From positions 834,770 to 898,769 of the forward strand of contig CAJSYZ010000010.1 in the NCBI GenBank assembly GCA_910574455.1: a stretch of DNA of 64,000 bases. The letters run 5' to 3'. A program made the position numbers and the translations under genes. How positions within the stretch are numbered: position 1 is the first letter of the stretch; every line of letters begins with the position of its first letter. Source of the DNA: Trichaptum fuscoviolaceum. Lineage: Eukaryota; Basidiomycota; Agaricomycetes; Hymenochaetales; Trichaptaceae. Positions 11,123 through 22,100 of this stretch are shown in pieces. A model generated the notes under the pieces. That model was not told where the DNA came from and did not search any database. It saw only the letters and a program-made list of their open reading frames with translations.

Positions 11123-12858
11123 ATGCTACTTCACGAACTACCAGCAGACATCATAATCGCTCTTCTTTGTCGTTGTGAACTGATAGAGGTCCTTAAACTT
11201 GAACAGGTTAGTGCCTTTTTACTTCTACGCGACCTTCATAGCTCACCCTCTTTGCAGACTTGCCGCATATTTCGAGATCTCGTTCAAACACATCAGGTTT
11301 GGTTGGCGCATCTCCGTCGTCTTGATCAGGCACATGCTCCGGATATTCCTCTGCACGTCGATGTCCAGACTCTAAAGCGCGATGATTTACGAAAGATAGT
11401 CATCAGGGCTATGCAGTCTTATGAGAACTGGCGAAACGGGACTATTGGCAGTAATCTGCATAAGCGGAACGTGGATATCGTATTGGACGACCCACCGAAA
11501 TCAGGTTTCTCCATGTTAGGGAGAAAGGCCCATCTTTCCTCCCCCTTTAATTATCAAAGCGTCAAGATGGTGCCTGGAGGAAATTATGTTTTCGTGCAGT
11601 GGTCTCATGGCTTCGTTCAAATGATTGATACCGTCTCATGCATGGCTGTTTGGACGTATCCCGAGGATGTATCGCTCTATAGAGACCGCTTATACGTTCA
11701 GCATTACAATGTTGACTTTCGAAGCGACGGCTCCGCAATTATTCTTCTTTCCTGTAATGATACAGAAGAGTTTTGGATTGCCAAAGATATGTGAGAACGC
11801 TTTATGTTTTGCTATCATACTCTAACATAATGTCATACATCTTACTGATTATAGAACAATCGAGGTATTTCGCATTGATATAGACCAGCTGGTAGCAACA
11901 AGACTGTACTCGAGGAGACTAGAAGATACCAGATGCCCAATTGCTTTTCGTGCTGTCATTCAAGGAGATTTTCTAGCTCTCCTATGTGTTAACTCAGACG
12001 ACGCTCCTGATGGACGCTCCTATCTTGTAATGGGAAACTTTATGTCAGACCAAATCGTGTTAGCAGTTATTCTATTTGTGAGTGACTAATTCCAACACTC
12101 CCTCCTATCGTTCAATTTTGACCTTCCTCGTTCAAAAGAGCCCTTCTCAACCGGAAATCTTGATCTTTCGGGAGCATCTCATCCTATCCCGCGCATCCTT
12201 ATCTTCCTCAGTAACGAGAGTGCTAGATATGCGACATCTTTTTGCCATGGTACCAGAGAATCGTCAATCGTCTTCTATGACAGCGCCGATTGATATAGAT
12301 GAGCTAGGGTTTACAGACCTTGTTGTGAAGGTGCCGTCTGGATATGAAATAACATGGGCCACACTCCCTTCTTTATGCTCTTTTCACTGGAGAGAGGAGC
12401 GGGAGAGATTCGATCAGCTCACCATTCAGTTTTTTGTGACGCTCGAGCATTCTTTCCAAGCGACATGTCAATGGCCAATTGTAAATCGCTATGCCTTTAC
12501 GCCTCGTCAATCTAACACGGAACCTCCAACAATAACCCTCATTGCGAGCACAGGAATCATTCGCGCCCCTTTCTCCGAGGAGTGGCATTCTTTTACCTGC
12601 GCCGTTAATCAACTTTCGTTGTCTGGCTACTTCCTTATGCATCACTCGGTGACTAGGAGAGGGGAAGAGCCAACACGTGAGCTGTTTTTATCTATGGTAG
12701 ATGACAGTACTGGTGAAGCGCACGACCTTCCATCTCTTTTCATGCGAGTCGTGCCGTATAGGAAAAATAGTATCGGTCCACAATTCGCATTGGACCATCT
12801 GAGCAGCGCTATCCTCTGTACAAACGGGCGGCATATAAAAGTAGAATACCCTGCATAG
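11123..12858 (+). CDS. F-box protein 1
   Basis: Likely substrate-recognition subunit of an SCF ubiquitin ligase. Exons 11123-11206, 11258-11790, 11855-12077 and 12139-12858 give 519 aa. The N-terminus MLLHELPADIIIALL... plus LKLEQTCRIFRDLV is a typical F-box (LPxDII, then the TCR-F-L signature). The long C-terminal part has no kelch, LRR or WD signature that I can name; it contains FVQWSHGFVQMIDTVS and VLDMRHLF, both shared with the two paralogues. The start is set at the ATG conserved in all three copies; an ATG at 11102 would add 7 residues. Close paralogue at 43640-45375 and a more distant one at 46951-48695, both on the other strand. The target is unknown. Confidence 0.85.
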
Positions 12859-12979
12859 ACTTAGAATACCCAGCTCAAGCAATGCGCGGGGCGGAAGTGG
12901 CATCAGTGAGTCACAATTAAACTGTGTTCCTATTTTGAAACGGACATCCTGAAATCGACTGCAAATAGAGACCCAGTGG

Positions 12980-14465
12980 TAGTCTCGTAACCAGACCACT
13001 GCTTTTGGGGTCGCCGGCCACTGGGTGGGGCTCAGCGCAGCGGTCTGGGATCTCTAGCCAAAATTCAAAGCGCTATCATATTGAGTTTGAAATAAAACCA
13101 AATGAGGCAGCACTTTGTAGATACACTCATCATGTAATCAGGGATTATAGTTTAAATCAATACTAGCTGCGAGGTGTGCATCACAAACGTAGTACAGGTT
13201 GTCTCTGTATTATAGCAGCCTGCTTGGAGCGACTCCATTGCTCCGCGCAAGCTCTTATTTCTACTGCGCATCCACTGAAGCATCCGAATATTGATGCTTG
13301 CTTCAAGTTGATGCAAGAGAGATATTGTCCGGGTGCTATAGTGCTAATTTGAGTGGGTGTATGCATAGTATTCAGGCTGAGCATATGTGCATATGCCACA
13401 ACACCAACAAGTGTACATCAAAGATGTGACTATGTACACTGAGAGAGACAGAATTGCATACTCACCACATCTCTGAAATGCTCGAGCGAAATCCATGGAC
13501 AGGAGGCCAAGAATGTTTGCCACGCACCGGTGGAGATCTCTGAGTAGGGCATGACACGGGTGCACCTGCAGGTGTACCCGGATCCGTGAAGCGCAGGTAC
13601 CTGCGCAAAAAAACTGATACCTGGATCCGACCCGGAACCGTGGGAAACGGATCCGGGTCTACCTGGACCCGTTACCTGCAGGTATTGCAGGTACCTGATA
13701 GGACCTGCAGGTAATAACAGTAAGTAATGTAATAATAAGATAAAGGAAATGAAGAACATACCATCTGTGTTTCTGAGGAGTCCTGCATGGTCCGAGCTTC
13801 GAATGAGCCATGTCGTCCAGCAAGGCAAGGTGTTTGCGTCCCCATCAGATTGTGTGCGGTCGTGACGAGGTGCCTACAGGTGTCAACCGCGTTGACAGCA
13901 CGGCGCGTCGACCGCAAAGTAAAGCTTAGTGCGCAAGTTTGCGGGCTCCTAAAGCGAAGGAATGTGGTGAAAGGGAGAGGATCGCCACGCTGCAAGTCAA
14001 TGAGTAAGGGATTATCACCAACATGAAACCACTCACGACCATTGCCCAAGAACGACATACATTCCTTGTGCTCCGGAATACTACTTACTTGCAGGTACCC
14101 GGCCAGGTACCTGGGCAAAAAAAATCCAAACCTGGATCCGCAGGTAAGCGTGGGAACCAGGTACCTGCGCACAGGTGCACCTGGAACCGCAGGTATTTGA
14201 GCGCAGGTACCTGCAGGTACCCACGGATGACCTGCACCCGTGTCATGCTCTATCTCTGAGTGTGACAGAAATATGAGTTTTAAAGTAAAATCTAGAATTA
14301 CGCTACATTACATGAGCGAGACCTATGATATCACTGCTTTAATTGGATTAATTTCAAACTCAATATGTTAGCGCCAAAAATTTCGTTAGAGAAACCAGGC
14401 CGGCTAGCGCCGGTCTGCCACAGCAGACATCTAAAAACGCTACGCCTGGCCTGGTCACGAGGCTA
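12980..14465. mobile_element. MITE-like element with 9-bp target duplication, interrupted by a nested hAT-like element
   Basis: Flanked by the direct repeat ACCCAGTGG (12971-12979 and 14466-14474). Ends are TAGTCTCGTAACCAGACC on the left and, reverse-complemented, TAGCCTCGTGACCAGGCC on the right. Imperfect inverted similarity continues inward for about 150 bp, including ATATTGAGTTTGAAAT on both arms. Without the nested insertion the element is about 770 bp and non-coding. The right duplication arm near 43521-43536 shows the unoccupied site with one copy of the target. A 9-bp duplication and long inverted ends fit a Mutator-type (MULE) derivative, but hAT cannot be excluded. Confidence 0.85.
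13545..14252. mobile_element. Non-autonomous hAT-like element with CAGGTACCTG subterminal repeats
   Basis: 708 bp, flanked by the 8-bp direct repeat TCTCTGAG (13537-13544 and 14253-14260). Terminal repeats are TAGGGCATGACACGGGTGCA on the left and TAGAGCATGACACGGGTGCA on the right (reverse complement), matching the hAT pattern of TAG-type ends and 8-bp target duplication. About 150-200 bp inside each end is dense in the palindromes CAGGTACCTG and CTGCAGGTA, probably transposase-binding subterminal repeats. The core (13745-14035) lacks these motifs, has no recognisable transposase and may be captured sequence. It sits inside the older element at 12980-14465. Confidence 0.85.
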
Positions 14466-14950
14466 ACCCAGTGGTAATTCTCAGACTGCTTTAAATTTAT
14501 ATGGGAATATCAATTGAAAACATTGCTGTACTATAATATGGAGGGGGCATAATTCAAAGCGATATTTTGTAGTTGTATAGGAAGCACTATGACCATCACA
14601 GCAGGATTGAGCAAGCTACTAGAATATGCAGATTATTAACGGTAGGTAAGAGTTTCTGCCAGCAAACAAACTTGGTCAATTTGGGATTTACTGTAGAAAC
14701 CGAGCATACATGCAAAGACATGTAAAGACACAGTTGTATCAATGAGATGGGACTCGGAGCACCATTTCTTTTCCACTAGTTTGAGCTTCAAATGTTTGCT
14801 ACCGTCGTTCTTTCCTTTCTACTATCTTACAAATAGTACAGACTTCAGATGAAAACATATGCATTTACTAATTACTTTTAAAATCAATCCAGAAAGCTTC
14901 AAAATAGTACTAAAAATAGGACCTAACCGGGAATTGAATGAAAAACAATG

Positions 14951-15044
14951 GGCTTGACGGGGAATTGAACCCCGGACCTCGTCGATAATAATCACCTAGT
15001 TGGTGAATCCCTAACAACGAATCATACTACTAGACCATCAAGCC
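14951..15044 (-). tRNA. tRNA-Pro (AGG) with intron
   Basis: The minus strand reads GGCTTGA at the 5' end and TCAAGCC at the 3' end, a perfect 7-bp acceptor stem. The D region GGTCTAGTAGTATGATT is typical of proline tRNA. The anticodon stem CGTTG/CGACG (one G-U pair) encloses TTAGGG, with anticodon AGG, followed by an intron of about 22 nt containing a CACC/GGTG hairpin. The T arm CGGGGTTCAATTCCCCG is perfect. Total length is 94 nt. The gene looks intact and functional. Confidence 0.93.
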
Positions 15045-15390
15045 TTAGGAAGCATGTCGCTTAAACGTATAATATTATTATCTATTACTGTGGATCGATT
15101 TTAATTTTGACTTTCGGGCCTTTGTCACGGTTTGCTATTGTCAGATTCTTAGGTTTTTGTTGTTAGGTACTAGAGAACGGGCCGAGCTGCGCCGGCAGAT
15201 CCCTTACTCCCTCTTTCGGTGCCAGAAAACATTACATAAGACAGAAAGAAAAACGGTTGAAAAAACTGAAATTGTATACAAATTAAGTAATACAAAAAAT
15301 GCGGAGAAACATCGGTGAAAACTGACATCTGGTGAATTTAGACTGAACAGTGCCCTTTACTCCCGGTGGGAGTAAGGGAATACTGAAAAT

Positions 15391-15441
15391 TCCGGGTTAG
15401 GGATTTCCTAAGGGTGAATCATACTACTAGACCATCAGGCC
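15391..15441 (-). pseudogene. tRNA-Pro fragment (5' half)
   Basis: The minus strand starts GGCCTGATGGTCTAGTAGTA and continues TGATTC and CCTTAGG, matching the 5' half of a proline tRNA through the anticodon. After that the sequence becomes ATCCCTAACCCGG, with no T arm or acceptor partner. The flank on the right (about 15442-15540) resembles the flank of the intact tRNA (about 15045-15165), with shared CGGGCCTTT and GTTTGCTAT blocks. This is therefore the decayed copy of a local tandem duplication. Confidence 0.75.
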
Positions 15442-16778
15442 TTGAAGGGCATCTACGTTTTATTATATAGAATAATCAGTAATTACCCCAGATCGACTTT
15501 TGGCAAGACTTCCGGGCCTTTCAAGTTGTTTGCTATCGACGAATTCAGGACCCGTGTGGTTAATACATCAAAGACGTCGTCCTGCAAATTCTTTGCCTCA
15601 CAAAATCGGAGAACTTAAACAGTCGAAGTCCAGGTTGGATAAGGAAGAAGAAAGGACAGTAGAAATATCAATAAAATTTATGTGGACACGAATGACTTCA
15701 AGTTATTAGTAGTAGGGAATAGGTGCAAACAAGCGGACGGAATATACAGTATTATGGAAGCGGGTGTACTTAAGGTTTAGACCATGAGCTAAATGTACGT
15801 GCGGATCCTGATTCTGCGCTGACCTTGGATCGCAAAGGCCCGACTATTGGGCGGAATAGCCTGGCATCACCCTTGCAGCAAGTTTACGACATGGATCGTT
15901 CACCCATAATTCCCGAGGGGCCGTAGTTTCCGCAGTCTGACGTTGGTAAAGCCGCGTGCGGATCCTTCCTCAACAATCTGGATTCTCCCTTGCAGCCGTG
16001 TCGAATGATCGCGCTCACGATGCCCAATTTTGGATATAGATTTCAGCAGCTGAAATCTATAGCATGCAAGTAATGTCATTTTCCACAACTCGCCAGTAGA
16101 AGCTTTTACTTAGACTTTCAGCCGATGGTCGGCGGTTCGGACGTCGGGCTTGGTGACGCCTGTGTCCTGCCTGCCTCGCGAACCTAGGGCTGACCGCAAG
16201 AAAAAGAGTCGAGTAGTTAAGAAATAAAGAATTGGCGCAAGTACGTCGCGATATCATACGGCGACTAGTGAAGATCAAAGGACTACCACCTTGGAAATAC
16301 ATCTATATGAGCTTTTGCCCATATAGAGTCTGGGCTCGCGAGTCGCATTCGATGAGTGCATTAGTGTCCTAGGCTCGGATGTAAAAAAGACAAGATGCTG
16401 AGGAATACTAGTAGTTGGAAATAGTAAATGAGAAGACAAGATGTAAGAAAGACTCAGAAGGAATCAAGATGAAGATTTGCTTGCCGATGATGATGAGATG
16501 ATCGACTTTAAGCTTTTCAGCACCGAATACGTAACACACATGGACATAAGTACATTCCCGAACACCCTTAGGTGTTGAGGGTTCTAGCGGGCTAAATGTT
16601 ACGCTTTTCAAAAGCAAAAAGTTTGCACTCACGTGCCTACCAGTCGCTAACGTCTGGATTTCTCTTCTTTATGTGTCTTCTCTTCCGAGACACCTCCAAT
16701 AACAAGGTATTTCTGTGCATAGCTCGGGTACCTTAGCATTACCTGCCTTATTTGGTAGCTTATGTAGATAACTTGAAC
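15442..16778. other. Intergenic, no supported gene
   Basis: Only short frames without motifs. The first 100 bp belong to the duplicated tRNA flank. Two weakly similar stretches near 15800 and 15950 share GTGCGGATCCT and CCTTGCAGC. Confidence 0.5.
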
Positions 16779-18215
16779 ATGACTAAGTCTGAGCTTGAGT
16801 CTCTTGAATCGCTCGAATTGGCACCTCAACCAATTGTATCAATCGATTCTGCCTTCGCGCCTGGCTTAGCGACAGACCCCAGCGCCCCACAAACATTGTT
16901 CTCACCAGCGCCGCCTGCTTCTGAGGACGCTATTGACAATGCTGGCGAACCCGTCAACGTCTCGGTCTTCGAGTGGCTCGAGGCTGCGCGGAAAACGCAT
17001 GATCCCTCACGCATTCTAGCAGAGGTGATGAACCTTCGCACGTCCCACCCATCCCCGAATGTGCGCGAATACGAAATGGCCCTCGGCTTACTTCTCTCAT
17101 CTTGTTCTAGGACAACCGAGTACCATTATGCTGGAGACGTACAATGAGATGCTCACTCGTCAGATTACGCCCAATGTTCGCACCTACAAGACAACGATTC
17201 TGGCATTGTACGAGCGTCACAAGGAGGTCAAACGAGTCATCGGTCAGCTTGAATGGCGTCAAAGATGGCGTAAATGCAATGCCAAGAGAGGCTCGTTGGA
17301 TTTCCCGGAATTGGAGCAGATTCAATTTCTTCGTAAGGAAGATAACTTTGGCTCAGCATTGTTGATATTCGAAGCTACCCAGAGCATCTATTGTGACGGT
17401 AAAGAGAGGAATTTACCACTTGGTAAGGGGATCTATCACGTTCACCTTCATTGTTATGCGCTTTTGGCCATGTCGACGCTGCAGTTCGTATCTGGACCCA
17501 TATCGAAGACATCCCCCTTTTCCAACCCGATGCGATGTGATATTTCCCCCTCCTGGGTACCTACGTGTCGACCGGCGACATAGAATCAGCACAAGACGTG
17601 TTCACGGAGTTCCGTTTGGCCTCGGCCGAGGGTTGCGTGTCCTGGGATGTTGCAGAAGGCGTCGAGGATATTTCGACTCACATCCTTAGCGACGACGTAC
17701 GCCCTGGGCAGGCGCGTGCGGCGCAAATGCTCGTGTGGATAATGATGGTTGAGGCCTATTTCCAGGCGAAACAGGCCTTGAAGGCAATCGCACTTCTCGA
17801 GGAAATGATGGACACGAAAGCAAGCGTTCTGTTCGGCCCGGCCAATGTTCCCCCTCTCTGCACAGGCTGCACAGCGCTCTATACTACCTTCATAACCGGG
17901 TTTATACGGAGCGATGACATACACTCGGCCCTCGCGTGGTTCGATCAGATGCTAGAGCGGGATACAGTTGCCGCGCACGCTTTGGAGCCTTCGCTACGCA
18001 CACCGCGCCCCAATCAGCCGCCTAAGGAGGAGTTCGACGAGACCGTGTCGTACCTTCTCGACCGGGTGCTCAATCTGGAATACCGCGCAGGCGCCATCGC
18101 GTACTCGCTCGGGCTCAGCCATTACAATTCATTCATCGCCTTCCTTCGGTGTCTTGGCCCAGCGCGGTCGGTACGCCGACGGCTTGCTGCTCCTCGAGAC
18201 GTTTGCTGGCAAAAT
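16779..18215 (+). pseudogene. PPR-type mitochondrial protein, frameshifted and truncated
   Basis: Resembles the N-terminal third to half of long basidiomycete pentatricopeptide-repeat proteins of mitochondrial gene expression. Matching stretches are VFEWLEAARKTHDPSRIL, NVREYEMALGLL, MLETYNEMLTRQITPNVRTY, EDNFGSALLIFEA, GDIESAQDVFTEFRLASAEG and LVWIMMVEAYFQAKQALKAI. They do not share one frame. The frame changes near 17105 (the frame ending in SSC to the frame reading GQPSTIMLETY), again near 17470 (into VDAAVRIWTHIED), and an in-frame TGA follows near 17532. None of these fits an intron. After 18215 the similarity stops well before the expected C-terminus. No mitochondrial presequence is evident. 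I infer a dead copy; a sequencing error could explain at most one lesion. Confidence 0.75.
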
Positions 18216-18377
18216 AACTATTGTACAGTAGAATATAAGAGAATAGAACTCATTCTGATACTAATTGTGTGAAACTTACAGTCTTTGTATAAGCAACTAT
18301 CAGATAGACACAGCAATACAAGTGATATTAAGACTCTTATATTTGATTTTAGATATGAATTGGTTGACACAATAATT

Positions 18378-18433
18378 AAACGCCCAGAGGTGTTCGGGTA
18401 TTGCCAGCAAAAAGCTGGCCCCTCTGGGCGTTA
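18378..18433. other. Strong stem-loop
   Basis: AACGCCCAGAGG (18379-18390) pairs perfectly with CCTCTGGGCGTT (18421-18432). An inner hairpin GCCAGC/GCTGGC lies between (18403-18419). It lies about 160 bp 3' of the PPR pseudogene. It could be a tiny MITE remnant or a 3' processing structure. Confidence 0.6.
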
Positions 18434-19140
18434 TATGTAACGGCATGTCTTACTCAGAAGAAGCGTCATTATAGAAATGCATTCAATCAACAAGTATCGA
18501 GACCTGCTTGCAGATAGAAAAAGCCTTAGTGTAGACGCTTTCGATTCGATTTAATTCGATTTGATCCGAGTCGTTCTGCGCGAGGGTACGTACATAATAC
18601 ACTGTCGTTTACAGTATATACATGCAATTGTACTTGATTCAAGGCAGGTAAAACACACAGCAGATGAATGAGAGGTAACGGGTTAAGGAGAAGGCGAAAA
18701 GAAAGGAGAGACTTCAACTGTAAAGCAGATGAATAAATATTTGGTTGATGAGCACCATAGCGCAGCCTTCACAGCAAGATAGAAGTGATTCAGGCGGGTG
18801 AAGATTAGGAGTTAGCGAAGAGGTGGGTGGGCGGACGACTAGTAGGTATGTGCGAAAGCAAACATGTGACATCCGGAAACGAAAGCTGATGGGGAACGCT
18901 CGCCAAGGCCAAGGAGATGTGATGAGACGCAGCGCAAGGAGAGTAAGGGAGAGAGAGGATGATGCTCAAAACAAAAATGCAAAGCATCACGGTAGCGCAT
19001 CTGCTCAGAAAGAAAGCAACTTGATGAAATCAAAGAAAAGATCGACTGTTGAGATGAAGCAAGCGACACACGAAAAACAAGCAAAACAAGATATCATCCC
19101 CGACCCGAAACCAAAAACATGCACAAACCGAGTTTCAACG
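18434..19140. other. Intergenic, no supported gene
   Basis: The 3' flank of the phosphodiesterase gene. Low-complexity purine-rich stretches occur; no gene is seen. Confidence 0.5.
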
Positions 19141-22100
19141 CTAGGTCTCGCTCATGATCGTATCACCTCCCGGGTCTGTCCTGTCGTCGTTAGATACTTT
19201 GAGTGGCGGAGTGGCTGGCGGCGACATGGGTTCCGGTGTGATAGATGTAGGACAAGGCGAGGAAGGCGCTGCGGCGGCAATGTTCCCTAACGGACTCGTC
19301 CTTTGCAGTATTGTTCCTGAAGCACTCGTCACGGACGTCGGTAAAAAGGGAACCGCCGGGACATTGCTCGAGTCTGTCCCAGAGCCAAGAGAAGGCGTCC
19401 AAGAATTCCGATGGAAGCTGCGCTTCTTGCGCACACTCAGCTTGTATGCCGCGCGAATGCTCCCTTGGGGATCCCTATCCTTCTCCGCACCACTACTTCC
19501 GATTGCACTGCCCATATACGAGCTATACCCAGACACAGACGAGGATGACGAGAGAATTCTGCTTCGTGCGTACTCTGAGGGTGAGGCGGGTGATGAGTAC
19601 TCGGAGGGCCCGGGGACGGTGGAGGTGGGTGAGATGGAGGCGCTCTGAGTAGAAAGGGACGGATAGGGACGATGTTTTAACGTCGATGCGGGAGAGAAGC
19701 CAGACGTGGTAGTTGCTGCGGTGAAGGGATTCGGCGTCCCGTTTGCAAACGGCGAAGGCGACCTGGATCCAGAAAGCGGAGACATGTCGACATCGCCGTG
19801 ATGTCCATTCACCCCGTACACCTGCACATCTGCGTCCCCATCCTCCGACGCCCCCGCTTGTATAGAACTGCCATTCAGGGAGCTCGTCGAGCTATGACGC
19901 GCTGATCCTGAAGCAAATCCCGCATTCAGCTGCAGCTGCTCGTGCAGGAAGTGGACAGGGAGCGAAAGTGGGAAGACGGTCTGGTAGTCCTGCGGCGGTA
20001 GACCGGACGGCGAAAGCATACGCTGAGGGTATGGCACAGGCGGGTAGTTAGGCTCAGCAGTATCCCGCTGGGCTCCGTCGACATCTCCTACCCGAACTTC
20101 GTCACTTCCCTTGTGCTGTCGTATTCGCCGTGGAGTAGAGCCAGGGCTTCGTTCGTCGGCGGCGCCTTCGTGACTTGAGCTAGTTCGGCTGGTGAGTGAG
20201 GATGAATTCGGCACACCATTAGTTCGGGATGTTGTCGCCGCTGAGGGTGGCTGATTCGGTCCCGGTGGACGTTGCCCCGATCCTTGTCCCCGCGCCTGTC
20301 GCTCCGTCAAATCTGCGAGGCGCGCAGCCCATAGCTTGCAATTCGTGTCGCACTGATCAGCATAGCACTTCATCTCTGCAGCACAAACGTTTGCAGTTTC
20401 CCAAGTAAGGCAGCAAAGATTGTGGGTACGGTATTGCGCCCAAGCACAAAATAGACCCAAGGAAGCAATATCAAACAGCCCACCATTCCGTCCATGACGA
20501 TTATGCGGGTGATACAGTTGTAGAGGATGACGTAGGATTTTCGACCCAGCCATCATCATCAAAACGAAGATCATCAAAGAAGATTGTAAATGGTAAAGAA
20601 GGCATAATGAAAGAGGTTCAAGATCGTTCGTTAGTAGCAGGGTACCCATAGGTGCGGCACACCGATGAACCGCGTTACGACATTGAGTTGTGAACCAAGG
20701 TAAGTTACGTCAGGGCAGATCATTTATGACGGCACGTAAGCGAAGGCATTTGAATGAGGTTGGTCCATTAAGTGAGATATCAATAATGAAGGGAGTAAAA
20801 TTATCAGTAAACAACTTATTAGAGACAGAGAAAACTCACCCGGAATGGCGGTGGAAGTGATCTTCAGGAGGGGAAGACAGAACAAGGAGATGAATGCCAT
20901 CTGTCCACGAGCTTCAGCGACCGGATCATTCGCAGACTCCTGGACGGAGACAGGGAGTTGCAGTTGTTTCTCCAGATAAGCTTGCGCAGCCCACTCCGCC
21001 GCCAAAGCGGCAGACCAGTGTTGTGAGACGGTGTGAGGTCGACTCTACGAGATGAGGTGTATTAGTAAGCCTACGGTTCGAATCTCTCTCTGGAGGGCAA
21101 ACAAAATACGTACAGGGTTGCTAATATCTGCACACTTTATCAGAGCCTGACAGATGAGAATTCGCGCTTGTACAATATCGAACTCTTCCGCATGATCCAT
21201 TAAGCGCCCAAAGCGTTCCATGAATTCCTTATGCACGCCCATGTCTGTCGCAAGTACAGTGTCAAGTAGGAGTTTTCGGAGAGTAGGAGCCTTTGTTGAC
21301 GCTGAGGTAGATGAAGATGTCGCTGAGGAAGAGGGGAAGGAATGAGAGGCAGAGGAAGGTCGGAGTTCGCGAGAAAGGAGGTGCGCGAGGCCGTGCCGTT
21401 TCATGATGGGAAGTAGGAAAGCGCAGTGCATCTGCTCGAGAGCAGATTTGTGATCATACACTTGAGACAAGGGCGCTTTGGCGTTTTTCTGCCCCAAATT
21501 ATATGCATTTAGCTGCCGTTCTCAGTTTAGATGCCAGCCTTCCTACGCACCATGAAGATGTTGTTGAACCCCGGATGCCCGACATCATGTCCAACAGCTG
21601 CAATGTAAAGCGCGAATATATCTTCCTTCGTCAATAACCCAACCCAAGTCGCACGGACTTCGCTATCTACTCGCCAGCGTCCTCTTGAATCTGACTCAGG
21701 TATGAGCAATAATCTCACCGGAGGGACAACGCCTGCGCGGTGCAGGTACATGTGTGTGGCCTGGAAGACGTCGAGTGCATGCTGGAAGTTGTGATACGAG
21801 TTTGAGGCGCGGTAAGCTTGTCGGAGGTGCATGAGGAAGGCGCTCAGTTGATCTGTTCATCGTCGTAAATTTTTGGGAGGCAGCGGTCGTTTATATATAA
21901 CAGCGTTTTCAAACCGTAAGTGAGATAGGAATGCTTTGCCAAAGAGCCGGAGGACGCACCCATGGTCACACCCACTGCCTCCTGCATTCCCTCAACACGC
22001 ATTAACGACTCGAATAGCAGCTGTGTGCATGCAAGCACCTCGTCATCGGGCAGTTTATGCGGCTCGAATTTCCAGTCGTCCAGCATTTTAATTAGGCGGC

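Larger units (their letters stand above)
10000..14640 (+). repeat. Left arm of inverted segmental duplication carrying F-box gene 1
   Basis: Read against the reverse complement of 43300-46490, this arm matches along its whole length once the 1.5-kb insertion at 12980-14465 is removed. The match covers about 1.1 kb upstream of the gene, the F-box gene itself and about 300 bp downstream. By eye, identity is about 96% from 10.1 to 11.5 kb and drops to roughly 70-78% after that. Confidence 0.9.

Noticed and set aside
13560..14230. Repeated CAGGTACCTG units as a possible CRISPR-like array
   Set aside because: Units are irregularly spaced palindromes confined to the ends of a hAT-like element in a eukaryote; no repeat-spacer periodicity.
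19154..19648. 164-codon plus-strand frame opposite the phosphodiesterase tail
   Set aside because: Antisense to the Ser/Pro-rich tail of a supported gene; no motif.
21060..21090. GGTTCGAATC, resembling a tRNA B box
   Set aside because: It lies in a phosphodiesterase intron; neighbouring bases cannot form a T stem or an acceptor stem.
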